Source of the DNA: Lacrimispora sp. 210928-DFI.3.58
GTDB taxonomy: Bacteria > Bacillota > Clostridia > Lachnospirales > Lachnospiraceae
Direction of reading: 5' to 3'
NCBI RefSeq assembly: GCF_020554865.1
Contig: NZ_JAJCIC010000008.1
Coordinates: 74,513-138,512 of the forward strand
Length of the DNA stretch: 64,000 bases
Below are positions 35,681-43,058 of the stretch, one piece after another. The notes under the pieces are model-generated. The model was given only the letters and a program-made list of their open reading frames with translations, did no database searches and was not told the DNA's origin. How positions within the stretch are numbered: position 1 is the stretch's first letter; each line of letters begins with the position of its first letter. A program made the position numbers and the translations under genes.

Positions 35681-37312
35681 ATGATGAATTATAGGAGATT
35701 AATATCCTATATCTATGCCTACGAGGGCGAGGTGAAGGGTAAAAATATCGGCTTTGCAAAGCTCGAATCCAGAAATGGGCAGTGCAAGCTTAGTGTGAAT
35801 GTGAAAAAGGTGTATATGGGAAGCAGTGACTTAGGCGTCTACCTGCTTGCTCCCGGAAAAGAGATCTATCTGGGAAATATATTCATCCGCGGAGGAGCGG
35901 GAGAGTTCCGGGCCTCTGTGGCTGTGGAGAATGCAGCAGATTCCGGCTGCAGCATGGACAGGTGCTATGGGCTTACGATCCACGAAAAAAATGATAGCTG
36001 GAGGGCCTACACCACCATATGGGAGGATGCAGTTGCCCATGCAGCCGAGATCGAGCTCGCAGACCTGACTTCTCAGAACAGAGGAGATTCCCAGTCTCAG
36101 ATACATAAAAAGGTGGAGGAGCTGAACAGGGAGCTTGAGGCTGAGGAGAGACGGGAGGCAGAGCAGGCATCCCGGATGGACATGGCAGCAGAAGAAAATG
36201 CAGCAATGGATCAGGAACCTTCGGAGAATAAAGAGCCAGCGCCGGAAATGGGACAGCCAGTCCGAATGGAGGAAAACGAAGAGGCTGGAAGCAGTCGAGG
36301 GCGGGACATGATGCCGGAGGCAGTCCGGCAGCCAGAGGAAAATTTGGGCGGCCTGTCAGAGTGGTGGACGCAGATCGGATCAAATGAACAGCTGGAACAG
36401 CCGCCGCAGCCAGCCGTCAACGGACAGCTGGAATTGCCGCCGCAGTCCGCGCCCAACGGACAGGAGGAACAGCCGCCCCAGCCAGCCGTCAACAGACAGG
36501 AGGAACAGCTGCCGCAGCCAGCCGTCAACGGACAGGAGGAACAGCTGCCGCAGCCAGCTGCCAACGGACAGGAGGAACAGTCCCTGCAGCCAGCTGCCAA
36601 CGGACAGCAGGAACGGCCCCTGCAGCCAGCTGCCAACGGACAGGAGGAACAACCTCTGCAGTTAGCGCCCAACGAACAGGCGGAACAAACTCTGCAGCCA
36701 GCCGCCAACGGACAGCAGGAACAGCCTCTGCAGCCTGCCGCCAACGGACGGGCGGAACAGCCGCCCCAGCCCGCGCCAAACGAGCGCTCGGAGCTGCAGC
36801 CGAAACCGGTTCAAACCGAACAGTCCGCCCAAGCTACTCCTCCCACCCTCCACCAGGAGGAGCCGGAGATGATCTTGGGGAATCCCAAGGAGCTTGAGCG
36901 TCTGGACTTAGAGGAGAGGCAGAATACGAGCCCCCAGGCCCTGTGGGACAGCTTCCGTAAGCGTTACCCTAAGATCCAGGCCTTTGACAGTCCGGGAAGC
37001 TGTGAGATCCTGACGATTAAGCCTCAGGATATCGGTCTTCTCCCACGTGAGACATGGAATTATGGAAACAACAGCTTCCTTCTCCACGGATATTACAATT
37101 ACAGATACCTGATCCTGGCGCGCGTGGGTGATGAGTCCCGCGGCCGTATCCGGTATATCCTGGGCGTTCCGGGGCATTATTACAGCAATGAAAAATACAT
37201 GGCATCCATGTTTGGCTTTCCTCATTTTGTGCTGTCAAAAAAGCAGCCGTCACAGGACGGCCGCTTTGGCTACTGGTATACCGATATCCGCATGGAGAAC
37301 CAGGATACTTAG
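35681..37312 (+). CDS. DUF6128-like protein with central 12-residue tandem repeats
   Basis: This is a 543-residue protein with no signal peptide. The N-terminal ~130 residues (YAYEGEVKGKNIGFAKLESR, GVYLLAPGKEIYLGNIF) resemble a Lachnospiraceae-restricted domain annotated as DUF6128. Residues about 145-234 are Glu-rich and charged, residues about 235-390 are thirteen 12-residue repeats of the pattern NGQEEQPPQPAA, and the C-terminal ~130 residues (DSFRKRYPKIQAFD, IRYILGVPGHYYSNEKYM, GFPHFVL) form a second folded-looking domain. Its function is unknown. The start may be either of the two adjacent ATGs after GAGGAGTGAAAG. The antisense reading of the repeat gives Cys-rich spurious frames. Confidence 0.85.
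   Translation: MMNYRRLISYIYAYEGEVKGKNIGFAKLESRNGQCKLSVNVKKVYMGSSDLGVYLLAPGKEIYLGNIFIRGGAGEFRASVAVENAADSGCSMDRCYGLTIHEKNDSWRAYTTIWEDAVAHAAEIELADLTSQNRGDSQSQIHKKVEELNRELEAEERREAEQASRMDMAAEENAAMDQEPSENKEPAPEMGQPVRMEENEEAGSSRGRDMMPEAVRQPEENLGGLSEWWTQIGSNEQLEQPPQPAVNGQLELPPQSAPNGQEEQPPQPAVNRQEEQLPQPAVNGQEEQLPQPAANGQEEQSLQPAANGQQERPLQPAANGQEEQPLQLAPNEQAEQTLQPAANGQQEQPLQPAANGRAEQPPQPAPNERSELQPKPVQTEQSAQATPPTLHQEEPEMILGNPKELERLDLEERQNTSPQALWDSFRKRYPKIQAFDSPGSCEILTIKPQDIGLLPRETWNYGNNSFLLHGYYNYRYLILARVGDESRGRIRYILGVPGHYYSNEKYMASMFGFPHFVLSKKQPSQDGRFGYWYTDIRMENQDT
36383..36850 (+). repeat. 36-bp coding minisatellite, about 13 units
   Basis: Thirteen successive 36-bp units encode N-G-Q-x-E-Q-P-x-Q-P-A-x variants. 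The central nine are closest to each other, and the outer ones (for example NERSELQPKPVQ and TEQSAQATPPTL) have drifted. Frame is preserved throughout. Copy number could vary between strains by slippage. Confidence 0.9.
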
Positions 37313-37325
37313 TGCGCGGCACGCT

Positions 37326-38024
37326 CTAATAATCGATCCCCCTCAGAGCGGTCTGTCCCACATAGGGGCGGACCAGCTCTGCGAATTCCAGAAGCTCTTC
37401 CTTTGTAAAGCTGGAAAATGTTTCCGGAACAAGAACCTGTCCTGATTCTGAAAAATTTTGAAGATAATAATTCCCGCACCCCTTGATCCAGGGTCCTATC
37501 TGCCGGAAATCCTCCTTCGTATGAAGCCCCTTTACAGCAGTAGTGCGAAATTCATAGGCCACATTCCCGTTCAGCAAAAATCGGATACTCTTGTTGATCT
37601 TTTCCATATCAATGCCCGGAACACCCGCCACCCTTCCATAATTGTCAGGCCCGGCCTTGATATCCATTGCCACAAAATCCAGCAATCCCTTTTCACACAG
37701 CATTTTTAAAACCTCCGGCCGGTAGCCGTTGGTATCCAGCTTTACCGCCAGTCCCAATTCTCGTATCTGGCAGATAAAGCTTTCAAGATCCGGCTGAAGT
37801 GTCGGTTCCCCTCCTGTAATGCATACGCCCTCCAGGATCCGGCTCCGTTTTCTCAAAAAAGCCAGGATTTCCTCCGGACGATATTCCTCCTGCGTTTCAG
37901 CTCCCAGAAGGTCGCTGTTATGGCAGAAAGGGCACCGGAAATTACATCCGCCAGTAAAGATGGTAGCAGCCACTCTGCCTGGAAAATCCAGCAGAGTTGT
38001 TTTCTGCAGTCCGCATAATTTCAT
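37326..38024 (-). CDS. nrdG: Anaerobic ribonucleotide reductase activating protein-like radical SAM enzyme
   Basis: This 232-residue radical S-adenosylmethionine protein has the Fe4S4 motif GCNFRCPFCHNSDLLG (CxxxCxxC) near residue 28, followed by GVCITGGEPTLQPDL (SAM-binding GGE) and KLDTNGYRPEVL. The N-terminal MKLCGLQKTTLLDFPGRVAA is typical of the anaerobic RNR-activase group found in Clostridia. Such enzymes make the glycyl radical on NrdD so that deoxynucleotides can be made without oxygen. No nrdD gene lies next to it, so another glycyl-radical target cannot be excluded. It is convergent to the DUF6128-like gene (13-bp gap). Confidence 0.88.
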   Translation of the reverse strand: MKLCGLQKTTLLDFPGRVAATIFTGGCNFRCPFCHNSDLLGAETQEEYRPEEILAFLRKRSRILEGVCITGGEPTLQPDLESFICQIRELGLAVKLDTNGYRPEVLKMLCEKGLLDFVAMDIKAGPDNYGRVAGVPGIDMEKINKSIRFLLNGNVAYEFRTTAVKGLHTKEDFRQIGPWIKGCGNYYLQNFSESGQVLVPETFSSFTKEELLEFAELVRPYVGQTALRGIDY

Positions 38025-38056
38025 ATCTTTAACCTATACCTTTTTATTTTTAAATC

Positions 38057-38085
38057 TTTTCGAGCGTTACTATTTTTTATATAAT
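38057..38085 (+). promoter_or_regulatory. Possible promoter of tadA
   Basis: TATAAT at 38080-38085 with a weak TTTTCG at the -35 position and a 17-bp spacer, 45 bp upstream of the tadA start. Confidence 0.4.
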
Positions 38086-38129
38086 GAGACTATATCACAG
38101 AAGACCTACAAAAAAAAGAGGAAACGCAG

Positions 38130-38753
38130 ATGAAAAAGGAACGGAAAATCCAGGCACCCATACTGTCCCAAGAGGAAAAAGGCGAGGCCACCAGAAGAAA
38201 ACGCTGGGAAATGCGCCAGGAAAAGAAACGTCTGGCTGCTGAAAAAGAAAAAGAACAGGCCCTTGCAAGGCAAAAAGAGGATGAGGCCTTTATGAAGGAG
38301 GCAGTAAAGCAGGCAAAAAAGGCAGCTGCTCTGGGTGATGTCCCCATTGGCTGTGTGATCGTCCGGGAAGGCACCGTCATTGCACGGGGCTACAACAGAA
38401 GGAATGCGGACAAGAGCGTGCTCTCCCACGCAGAGATCATTTCTATAAGAAAAGCATGTAAAAAGACAGGAGACTGGCGCCTGGAGGACTGCACCATGTA
38501 TGTTACGCTGGAGCCATGTCCCATGTGCGCCGGAGCCATTGTCCAGGCCCGTATCCCGCGGGTGGTCATTGGATGTATGAATCCAAAGGCAGGCTGCGCA
38601 GGCTCTGTGCTGGATATGCTCCATGAGCCGGGCTTTAACCATCAGGTGGAGACTGTCAGCGGAGTGGCAGAGAAAGAATGCTCCGATTTAATGAAAAACT
38701 TTTTTCAGGGTCTGCGCCGGCAACATAGGGAGGGATCAGAGGAGGGAGCGTAA
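38130..38753 (+). CDS. tadA: tRNA-specific adenosine deaminase with basic N-terminal extension
   Basis: This 207-residue zinc deaminase converts A34 to inosine in the wobble position of tRNA-Arg(ACG). The catalytic signature is HAEIISIRKA (zinc His and proton-shuttle Glu) near residue 92 and EPCPMCAGAI (zinc Cys pair) near 124. The expected deaminase core starts near residue 51 (FMKEAVKQAKKAA). The first 50 residues are an extra Lys/Arg/Glu-rich helical region not found in the standard ~155-residue enzyme. AGAGGAAACG precedes the ATG. The C-terminal end overlaps the convergent LysR gene by 18 bp. Confidence 0.93.
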   Translation: MKKERKIQAPILSQEEKGEATRRKRWEMRQEKKRLAAEKEKEQALARQKEDEAFMKEAVKQAKKAAALGDVPIGCVIVREGTVIARGYNRRNADKSVLSHAEIISIRKACKKTGDWRLEDCTMYVTLEPCPMCAGAIVQARIPRVVIGCMNPKAGCAGSVLDMLHEPGFNHQVETVSGVAEKECSDLMKNFFQGLRRQHREGSEEGA

Positions 38754-39692
38754 AAATTTATCTGCATCCGTATTGATCGCTCTCACCAGCTCCTTTATAA
38801 TGGGAGACTGCTGGTACGCCTCTGAAGAGTAAAACAGGCAGAGATCTCCATCGGCTTCATTAGCGCACAGCGGGATATAGCTTAAGCTGCCGGTCCTTAC
38901 GCCCTCATAACGGTGATGAGCCGGTGAAAAGGAAAGGGCGTACACATCCGGGTGTCTTCCTACAGACTCGATCACATTGCCTACGGTGTCCACCTCGATA
39001 ATATATTTATGGGAGATGGTGTGCGCCAGCCTGGGAAGAAAATTCATAATGGCTGTCTGGGACGGCTCCGCCTTCTGCAGACCATTCAAAATGGAATTTG
39101 GAAGCACCAGAAAATAGCCCTTTAGGTCCTGGAAGGAGAGGGCGGTCTTTGCGGCCAGAGGGCTTTCCCTATTGACCAGGCAGCCGTAGCCGCCATGGGC
39201 AAGGATCTGGCAGCAGGTACCCTGAGGCTGGGAGGATATCTGCTCCATATGGGGATTGCAGATGCTGAAAATGAGAGAGGGCCTGTGAATATCATTTGTG
39301 AGGAATCTTTCCGGGCTGGCATCCGTAAAATAAGTAATATCTACATTGGGGTATTTCTTGCGGAAGCGGAGGATAATGTCGGGGAGAAGAAAGCCGGCCA
39401 GGGAAACATGGCTGCAGATGCAGATGTTCTGCACCTCCCTCCCCTTTGAAGCCTCTTTCCAGCCATGATAATATTGTATAATCTGCCTGGCTTCAGGAAG
39501 TATTTTTTCACCGGCCTCCGTCAGGATCATTCCCGTCCTGGTACGCTCAAACAGCGGGGTTCCAATGTCCTCTTCCAGGCAGTGGATGGCTTTTGTCAGG
39601 CTGGGCTGGGCGATATAGAGCTTTTTGGCGGCTGAAGATATGGAACCGCACTCAGCGACGGCAATAAAATATTCAATGCTGTTTAATTTCAT
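38736..39692 (-). CDS. LysR family transcriptional regulator
   Basis: This 318-residue LysR-type regulator starts at MKLNSIEYF (39692); an in-frame extension to 39737 lacks a ribosome site. The winged helix-turn-helix is CGSISSAAKKLYIAQPSLTK (residues about 15-34) followed by LEEDIGTPLFERTRTGMILT. The effector domain covers residues about 90-300. The gene is divergent from the URO-D-family gene (173 bp apart), the classical arrangement for a LysR activator of its neighbour. The co-inducer is unknown. Confidence 0.9.
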   Translation of the reverse strand: MKLNSIEYFIAVAECGSISSAAKKLYIAQPSLTKAIHCLEEDIGTPLFERTRTGMILTEAGEKILPEARQIIQYYHGWKEASKGREVQNICICSHVSLAGFLLPDIILRFRKKYPNVDITYFTDASPERFLTNDIHRPSLIFSICNPHMEQISSQPQGTCCQILAHGGYGCLVNRESPLAAKTALSFQDLKGYFLVLPNSILNGLQKAEPSQTAIMNFLPRLAHTISHKYIIEVDTVGNVIESVGRHPDVYALSFSPAHHRYEGVRTGSLSYIPLCANEADGDLCLFYSSEAYQQSPIIKELVRAINTDADKFLRSLL

Positions 39693-39778
39693 AAGTAGTC
39701 TCCTTTCCTTAGACGGAGGCAGCGGACATGTTCTCACGTCCCATAGCTTTTTTTCATGGATACTTGAATTTTATATAT

Positions 39779-39807
39779 TTCACAAAAAATTATCTTTATG
39801 ATATCAT
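39779..39807 (+). promoter_or_regulatory. Promoter of the URO-D-family operon
   Basis: TTCACA (39779-39784), 17-bp spacer and TATCAT (39802-39807). The -10 box is part of a perfect 10-bp palindrome ATGATATCAT (39798-39807). It lies in the LysR/URO-D divergent region, where a LysR-type activator would bind. Confidence 0.65.
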
Positions 39808-39865
39808 ATTTTTAGAAAATAATACAGCAAATAATTATATTAAAAGAAAAGGAGTGTTGGAAATC

Positions 39866-40879
39866 ATGACAAAACGTGAAAGAATGCTGAATGTGTTGGC
39901 AAATAAGCCGGTAGATCGTGTGCCGGTTGCATTTTTCCGCCATTTCACCCAGCCAGGGGACTGGAACATGGGCCTTGAACGGGCCGATGCCTTTGAGCGC
40001 AACATTGAGGGACATCGGGGTGCCTTAGAAAAATTTAATCCGGATGTGATTAAGGTCATGAATGATACCCTGATGATGATGCCCATGGATGTATCCTTTG
40101 TAGAGCACGCATCGGATCTGGCGAAGATACAGCCCATATCAGTGGACTGCGAATATGCCCAGAAGCAAATAGAGCTGACCAGACGTGTGCTGGAGATCTA
40201 TAAGGGCTGTGACGCTCCTGTCTATGTTACGGCTTTTTCTGCCGCATGGGTACTGCGCAATGCTATGACCATCGGCCTTCCTGTGGCAGGGGCGGATGAG
40301 CCTCAGATGAGAATGCTCATGGAGGAGGATCCGGAGGCGGTCGGCGACTGTCTGATGAGGATGAGCGAGGGAATCGCTGCTTTAAACAGGGTCCTGATGA
40401 CGGAGTGCGGCGCTGACGGCATTTATTTCAGCGTTGCAAACCAGGCGGGATTTTTCCCGAAGGAGTTCCATCAAAAGTATGTGGCTCCAAGTGAGAAATA
40501 TGTTCTGGCTGAGGCGAAGAAGATCCGCGATATGAATATCGTACATATCTGCGGCTACCACGGACATGGCAATGACTTATCCCTGTATACGGAATACGGT
40601 GCTGCCGCCTACAGCGTGGCTGTCAATGCGGAAGGAACGACCATGGCCGATGCAAAGAAGCTGTTCGGCGGAGCTCCGGTGATCGGCGGATTCACACAGG
40701 ACGGCGTGATCTATAAGGGAACCAGAGAAGAAGTAAAGAAGGCCGTGTGGAATATTCTTGACAATGCAGGGCAGACAGGCGTTGTCATTGGCGCTGACTG
40801 TACGGTTCCAAATGACATCGACGACGACCGCTTTAACTGGGTCCGTGATGCGGCTGCGGAATACGCGAAGGAGCATTAG
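39866..40879 (+). CDS. Uroporphyrinogen decarboxylase family protein (methyltransferase-like)
   Basis: This is a 337-residue TIM barrel when started at 39866 after AAAGGAGTG; the frame opens earlier, through the promoter, and is rejected. It begins MTKRERMLNVLANKPVDRVP, the usual URO-D superfamily opening, and contains LMRMSEGIAALNRVLMTECG, VHICGYHGHGNDLSLYTEYG (possible zinc ligands) and VIGADCTVPNDIDDDRF. True haem URO-D is unlikely because no haem genes are nearby. Similar proteins (MtaA/CmuA class) transfer methyl groups to or from corrinoids or thiols, but no corrinoid protein is encoded next to it. Its neighbour is a YkvI-like transporter, so it probably acts on an imported compound. 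The reaction is unassigned. Confidence 0.82.
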   Translation: MTKRERMLNVLANKPVDRVPVAFFRHFTQPGDWNMGLERADAFERNIEGHRGALEKFNPDVIKVMNDTLMMMPMDVSFVEHASDLAKIQPISVDCEYAQKQIELTRRVLEIYKGCDAPVYVTAFSAAWVLRNAMTIGLPVAGADEPQMRMLMEEDPEAVGDCLMRMSEGIAALNRVLMTECGADGIYFSVANQAGFFPKEFHQKYVAPSEKYVLAEAKKIRDMNIVHICGYHGHGNDLSLYTEYGAAAYSVAVNAEGTTMADAKKLFGGAPVIGGFTQDGVIYKGTREEVKKAVWNILDNAGQTGVVIGADCTVPNDIDDDRFNWVRDAAAEYAKEH

Positions 40880-40918
40880 AAGGCAGGAGCAGATAGAAAA
40901 AAGTGAGGGGGAATAGCT

Positions 40919-42082
40919 ATGGAGGAAACAAAAATCAGCTTTGCAGAGCGGTTTAAAATCTGGTTCGGGATCGGTGCGCTGATGTTCGGCACCTACTGCG
41001 GTGCGAATATGGCATCGGGTGTCTATGCAACGACCTACATGGTTCCGGTAGGCGGAGGCTGGATGTGGCTGTGGCTGGCGATCTTTATTGTGTTTATGGC
41101 ATTTTTCTGTGCCGTTGCGCTGGATTTTATCCGTGTATATAAGTCGGATAACTACAATTCCTATTACCTGGCTCTTTGGGGAGCTCATAAGCCGGATACG
41201 AATCCGGTGTTCAAGCTGATCGTCAGCGTGTTCTTTGATGTGTATACAACGCTTATGGGAGTAGTGACCGTGGCGGCCACCATTGCGCTGACAGCCAATC
41301 TGCTCTATTCGCTGCTGGGGATCCCCGTGGGGATCGGAAGCATTGCAACAGTGGTGATGTTTACCCTGCTGTCCATGTATGGAGCGGCCTTCCTGCGCAA
41401 GTTCAATACGGTTATGACCATTTCCCTGACCGTCTGTTTGATCGCGGTGTTGATCGCGGTCCTTGGTATCAAAGGAGGGGAGCTGGGCGCCCGTCTCTTT
41501 GATTTTGAACAGAAGACAGAATGGACGGGAAGTACGGTCTCCGGACATTTGGGAATGTTCGTATCCTATTGCTTTATTTCTGCAAGCTGGGGCGGTACCC
41601 TGAGCAACTATTCCGAAAAGATCCGGACGAAGAAGGACGCCATCTGTGCGGGTATTATGATCGGCGTAATGGTAGCCTCCCTCTTTTTTATGACAGGCCT
41701 GATCGTGCTGCCCTTTATGCCGGAAGCCTTCGTGGACGCTCCGATCCTCTATATCTGTCAGAATTATCTGCCAGGCGCTTTGACGGCGATTTACTGGGTA
41801 GTGGTAATGTTTTCCGTTGTATCTACGGGCCCAACCTTTATATTTAACACATCCAACCGGTTTGTACGGCTTTGGAAAACAGACAGCGTACCACATCGCG
41901 TAAAGCTGTGCGTGATCGCAGTGGTTTTCCTGGTACTCTGCCTGATCTTATCGCGGGTGGGACTGATCGCCATCTGTCAGAAATGGTATACAAAGCTGGG
42001 TAATATTGCAATGTTCGCCATCGCTATCCCTATGCTGGTTTCTATTGTCCGCGTACATAAAAAAGATAAAGAAGCACGGTAA
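40919..42082 (+). CDS. YkvI-family membrane transporter
   Basis: This 387-residue integral membrane protein has about ten to eleven hydrophobic helices, lacks a signal peptide, and resembles the uncharacterised YkvI family of the LeuT-fold/APC superfamily. The first helix has FGIGALMFGTYCGANMASGV with the unwound Gly-rich segment expected for substrate/ion binding, and later SASWGGTLSNYSEKI. It starts at ATG 40919 after GAGGGGGAA and follows the URO-D-family gene by 39 bp, ending at a strong terminator. The substrate is unknown, presumably an amino acid-like or amine compound used by the cluster. Confidence 0.82.
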   Translation: MEETKISFAERFKIWFGIGALMFGTYCGANMASGVYATTYMVPVGGGWMWLWLAIFIVFMAFFCAVALDFIRVYKSDNYNSYYLALWGAHKPDTNPVFKLIVSVFFDVYTTLMGVVTVAATIALTANLLYSLLGIPVGIGSIATVVMFTLLSMYGAAFLRKFNTVMTISLTVCLIAVLIAVLGIKGGELGARLFDFEQKTEWTGSTVSGHLGMFVSYCFISASWGGTLSNYSEKIRTKKDAICAGIMIGVMVASLFFMTGLIVLPFMPEAFVDAPILYICQNYLPGALTAIYWVVVMFSVVSTGPTFIFNTSNRFVRLWKTDSVPHRVKLCVIAVVFLVLCLILSRVGLIAICQKWYTKLGNIAMFAIAIPMLVSIVRVHKKDKEAR

Positions 42083-42126
42083 CCAGGCAGCCGGCATGAC
42101 AAACATGTAAACGAACAGACTATGAC

Positions 42127-42173
42127 AAATCTCCTTTTTCTGGTATGGTAAAAAGAAAAAGGAGATTTTTTAT
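42127..42173 (+). terminator. Terminator after the YkvI-like gene
   Basis: AAATCTCCTTTTTC (42127-42140) pairs with GAAAAAGGAGATTT (42155-42168), a 14-bp perfect stem, followed by a T run to 42171. Confidence 0.92.
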
Positions 42174-42178
42174 GCATG

Positions 42179-42188
42179 TTGTATACAA
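42179..42188. promoter_or_regulatory. Possible FadR/GntR operator
   Basis: TTGTATACAA is a perfect 10-bp palindrome of the GT-N-AC type used by GntR/FadR regulators. It lies 33 bp before the -35 box of the FadR-like gene, suggesting autoregulation. Confidence 0.4.
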
Positions 42189-42220
42189 ATATGCCGTGCA
42201 TGCCCAAAAAGTAATAAATA

Positions 42221-42249
42221 TTGACACAATAGCCATTATGTGGTAAGGT
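42221..42249 (+). promoter_or_regulatory. Promoter of the FadR-like gene
   Basis: TTGACA (42221-42226) with a 17-bp spacer to a weak -10 TAAGGT (42244-42249). Confidence 0.5.
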
Positions 42250-42282
42250 AAAAACGAACAAAAACATGTGAGAGAGCAACGA

Positions 42283-42966
42283 ATGAGAAGCAAAATCCAA
42301 CGTACATCATTACAATCAGAGATCATCCGTTACATACAGAATTATATAGAGGACAATGGACTTAAGGCAGGCGATAAGCTTCCCTCCCAGGAACAGCTGA
42401 TCGAGATGATGGGAGTCAGCAGGACTTCTCTCAGAGAGGCGATGAAGACTCTGGAGGCCCGCGGTGTACTGGAGGCCCGGAATGGAAAGGGTATTTACGT
42501 AAGTGAAGGAAAGGACAACGCATTCCTGACCCTTTTGGATTTTACCCAGGAGAAGGAGCAGCTGCTGGATGCTTTGGAGGTAAGAAAGCTCTTAGAGCGG
42601 GAGATCCTGCGCATGGTGATACACAAAGCCACGGCAGAAGAGATCGATGAGCTGGGCGAGATCACAAAGGTCCTGATGGACAAATACCACCAGGGAGTCC
42701 AGCAGACGGCCGAGGATAAAAAGTTTCATTACACCATATACCGCCTGTCCCACAACAAGGTCATGTACCAGCTGATCCTGTCCCTCAGCAGTGTGATGGA
42801 TAAGTTCTGGGAGTTTCCTCTTAATATGGAGGATCCCTTCCTTGAAAGCCTCCCCCTTCACGAGGAGCTTTACATCGCGATCCGTGAGAAGAAGGTCAAG
42901 AAGGCCCAGGCTATCAATGAACGCCTGCTGGATGCCATTTACCGTGATATCCAGAATCAGAGATGA
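42283..42966 (+). CDS. GntR family (FadR/FCD subfamily) transcriptional regulator
   Basis: This regulator has about 227 residues. The N-terminal GntR winged helix contains NGLKAGDKLPSQEQLIEMMG, VSRTSLREAMKTLEARGVLE and NGKGIYV. The C-terminal all-helical FCD domain has LLDALEVRKLLEREI, the metal-ligand type histidines in KKFHYTIYRLSHN and LPLHEELY. FCD regulators respond to organic or amino acids. A GTG at 42268 would add five residues but has no clear ribosome site; GAGAGAG precedes the ATG chosen. It lies directly before the PLP gamma-lyase-like gene, which is the likely target. Confidence 0.88.
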   Translation: MRSKIQRTSLQSEIIRYIQNYIEDNGLKAGDKLPSQEQLIEMMGVSRTSLREAMKTLEARGVLEARNGKGIYVSEGKDNAFLTLLDFTQEKEQLLDALEVRKLLEREILRMVIHKATAEEIDELGEITKVLMDKYHQGVQQTAEDKKFHYTIYRLSHNKVMYQLILSLSSVMDKFWEFPLNMEDPFLESLPLHEELYIAIREKKVKKAQAINERLLDAIYRDIQNQR

Positions 42967-43058
42967 GAAAAATCCCGGTATTGTTTTCAGTCAACCTATC
43001 ATATAGCATATAGGTGACAAATCCGGAAAAATAGAAAGAGCAGAAAAGAGGATACACT

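Noticed and set aside
36211..36744. Cys/Gly-rich repetitive minus-strand frame (177 residues)
   Set aside because: It is the complement of the 36-bp repeat; composition comes from reading the repeats in another frame.
36383..36850. 36-bp repeats considered as a CRISPR array
   Set aside because: Units are contiguous without spacers, stay in one coding frame and encode a protein linker; no cas genes are present.
39728..39865. 46-residue extension of the URO-D-family gene
   Set aside because: The extension spans the promoter and its palindrome, has no family match, and the ATG at 39866 has a good ribosome site.
40577..41896. 439-residue open frame on the minus strand
   Set aside because: It lies antisense to the URO-D-family and YkvI genes, is His/Gln/Arg-rich with no recognisable domain, and both overlapped + strand proteins are clearly real families.
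42967..43058. S-box or other riboswitch before the PLP gamma-lyase gene
   Set aside because: The interval is only 92 bp and lacks the conserved helices and terminator; only a weak palindrome around CCTATCATATAG is visible.
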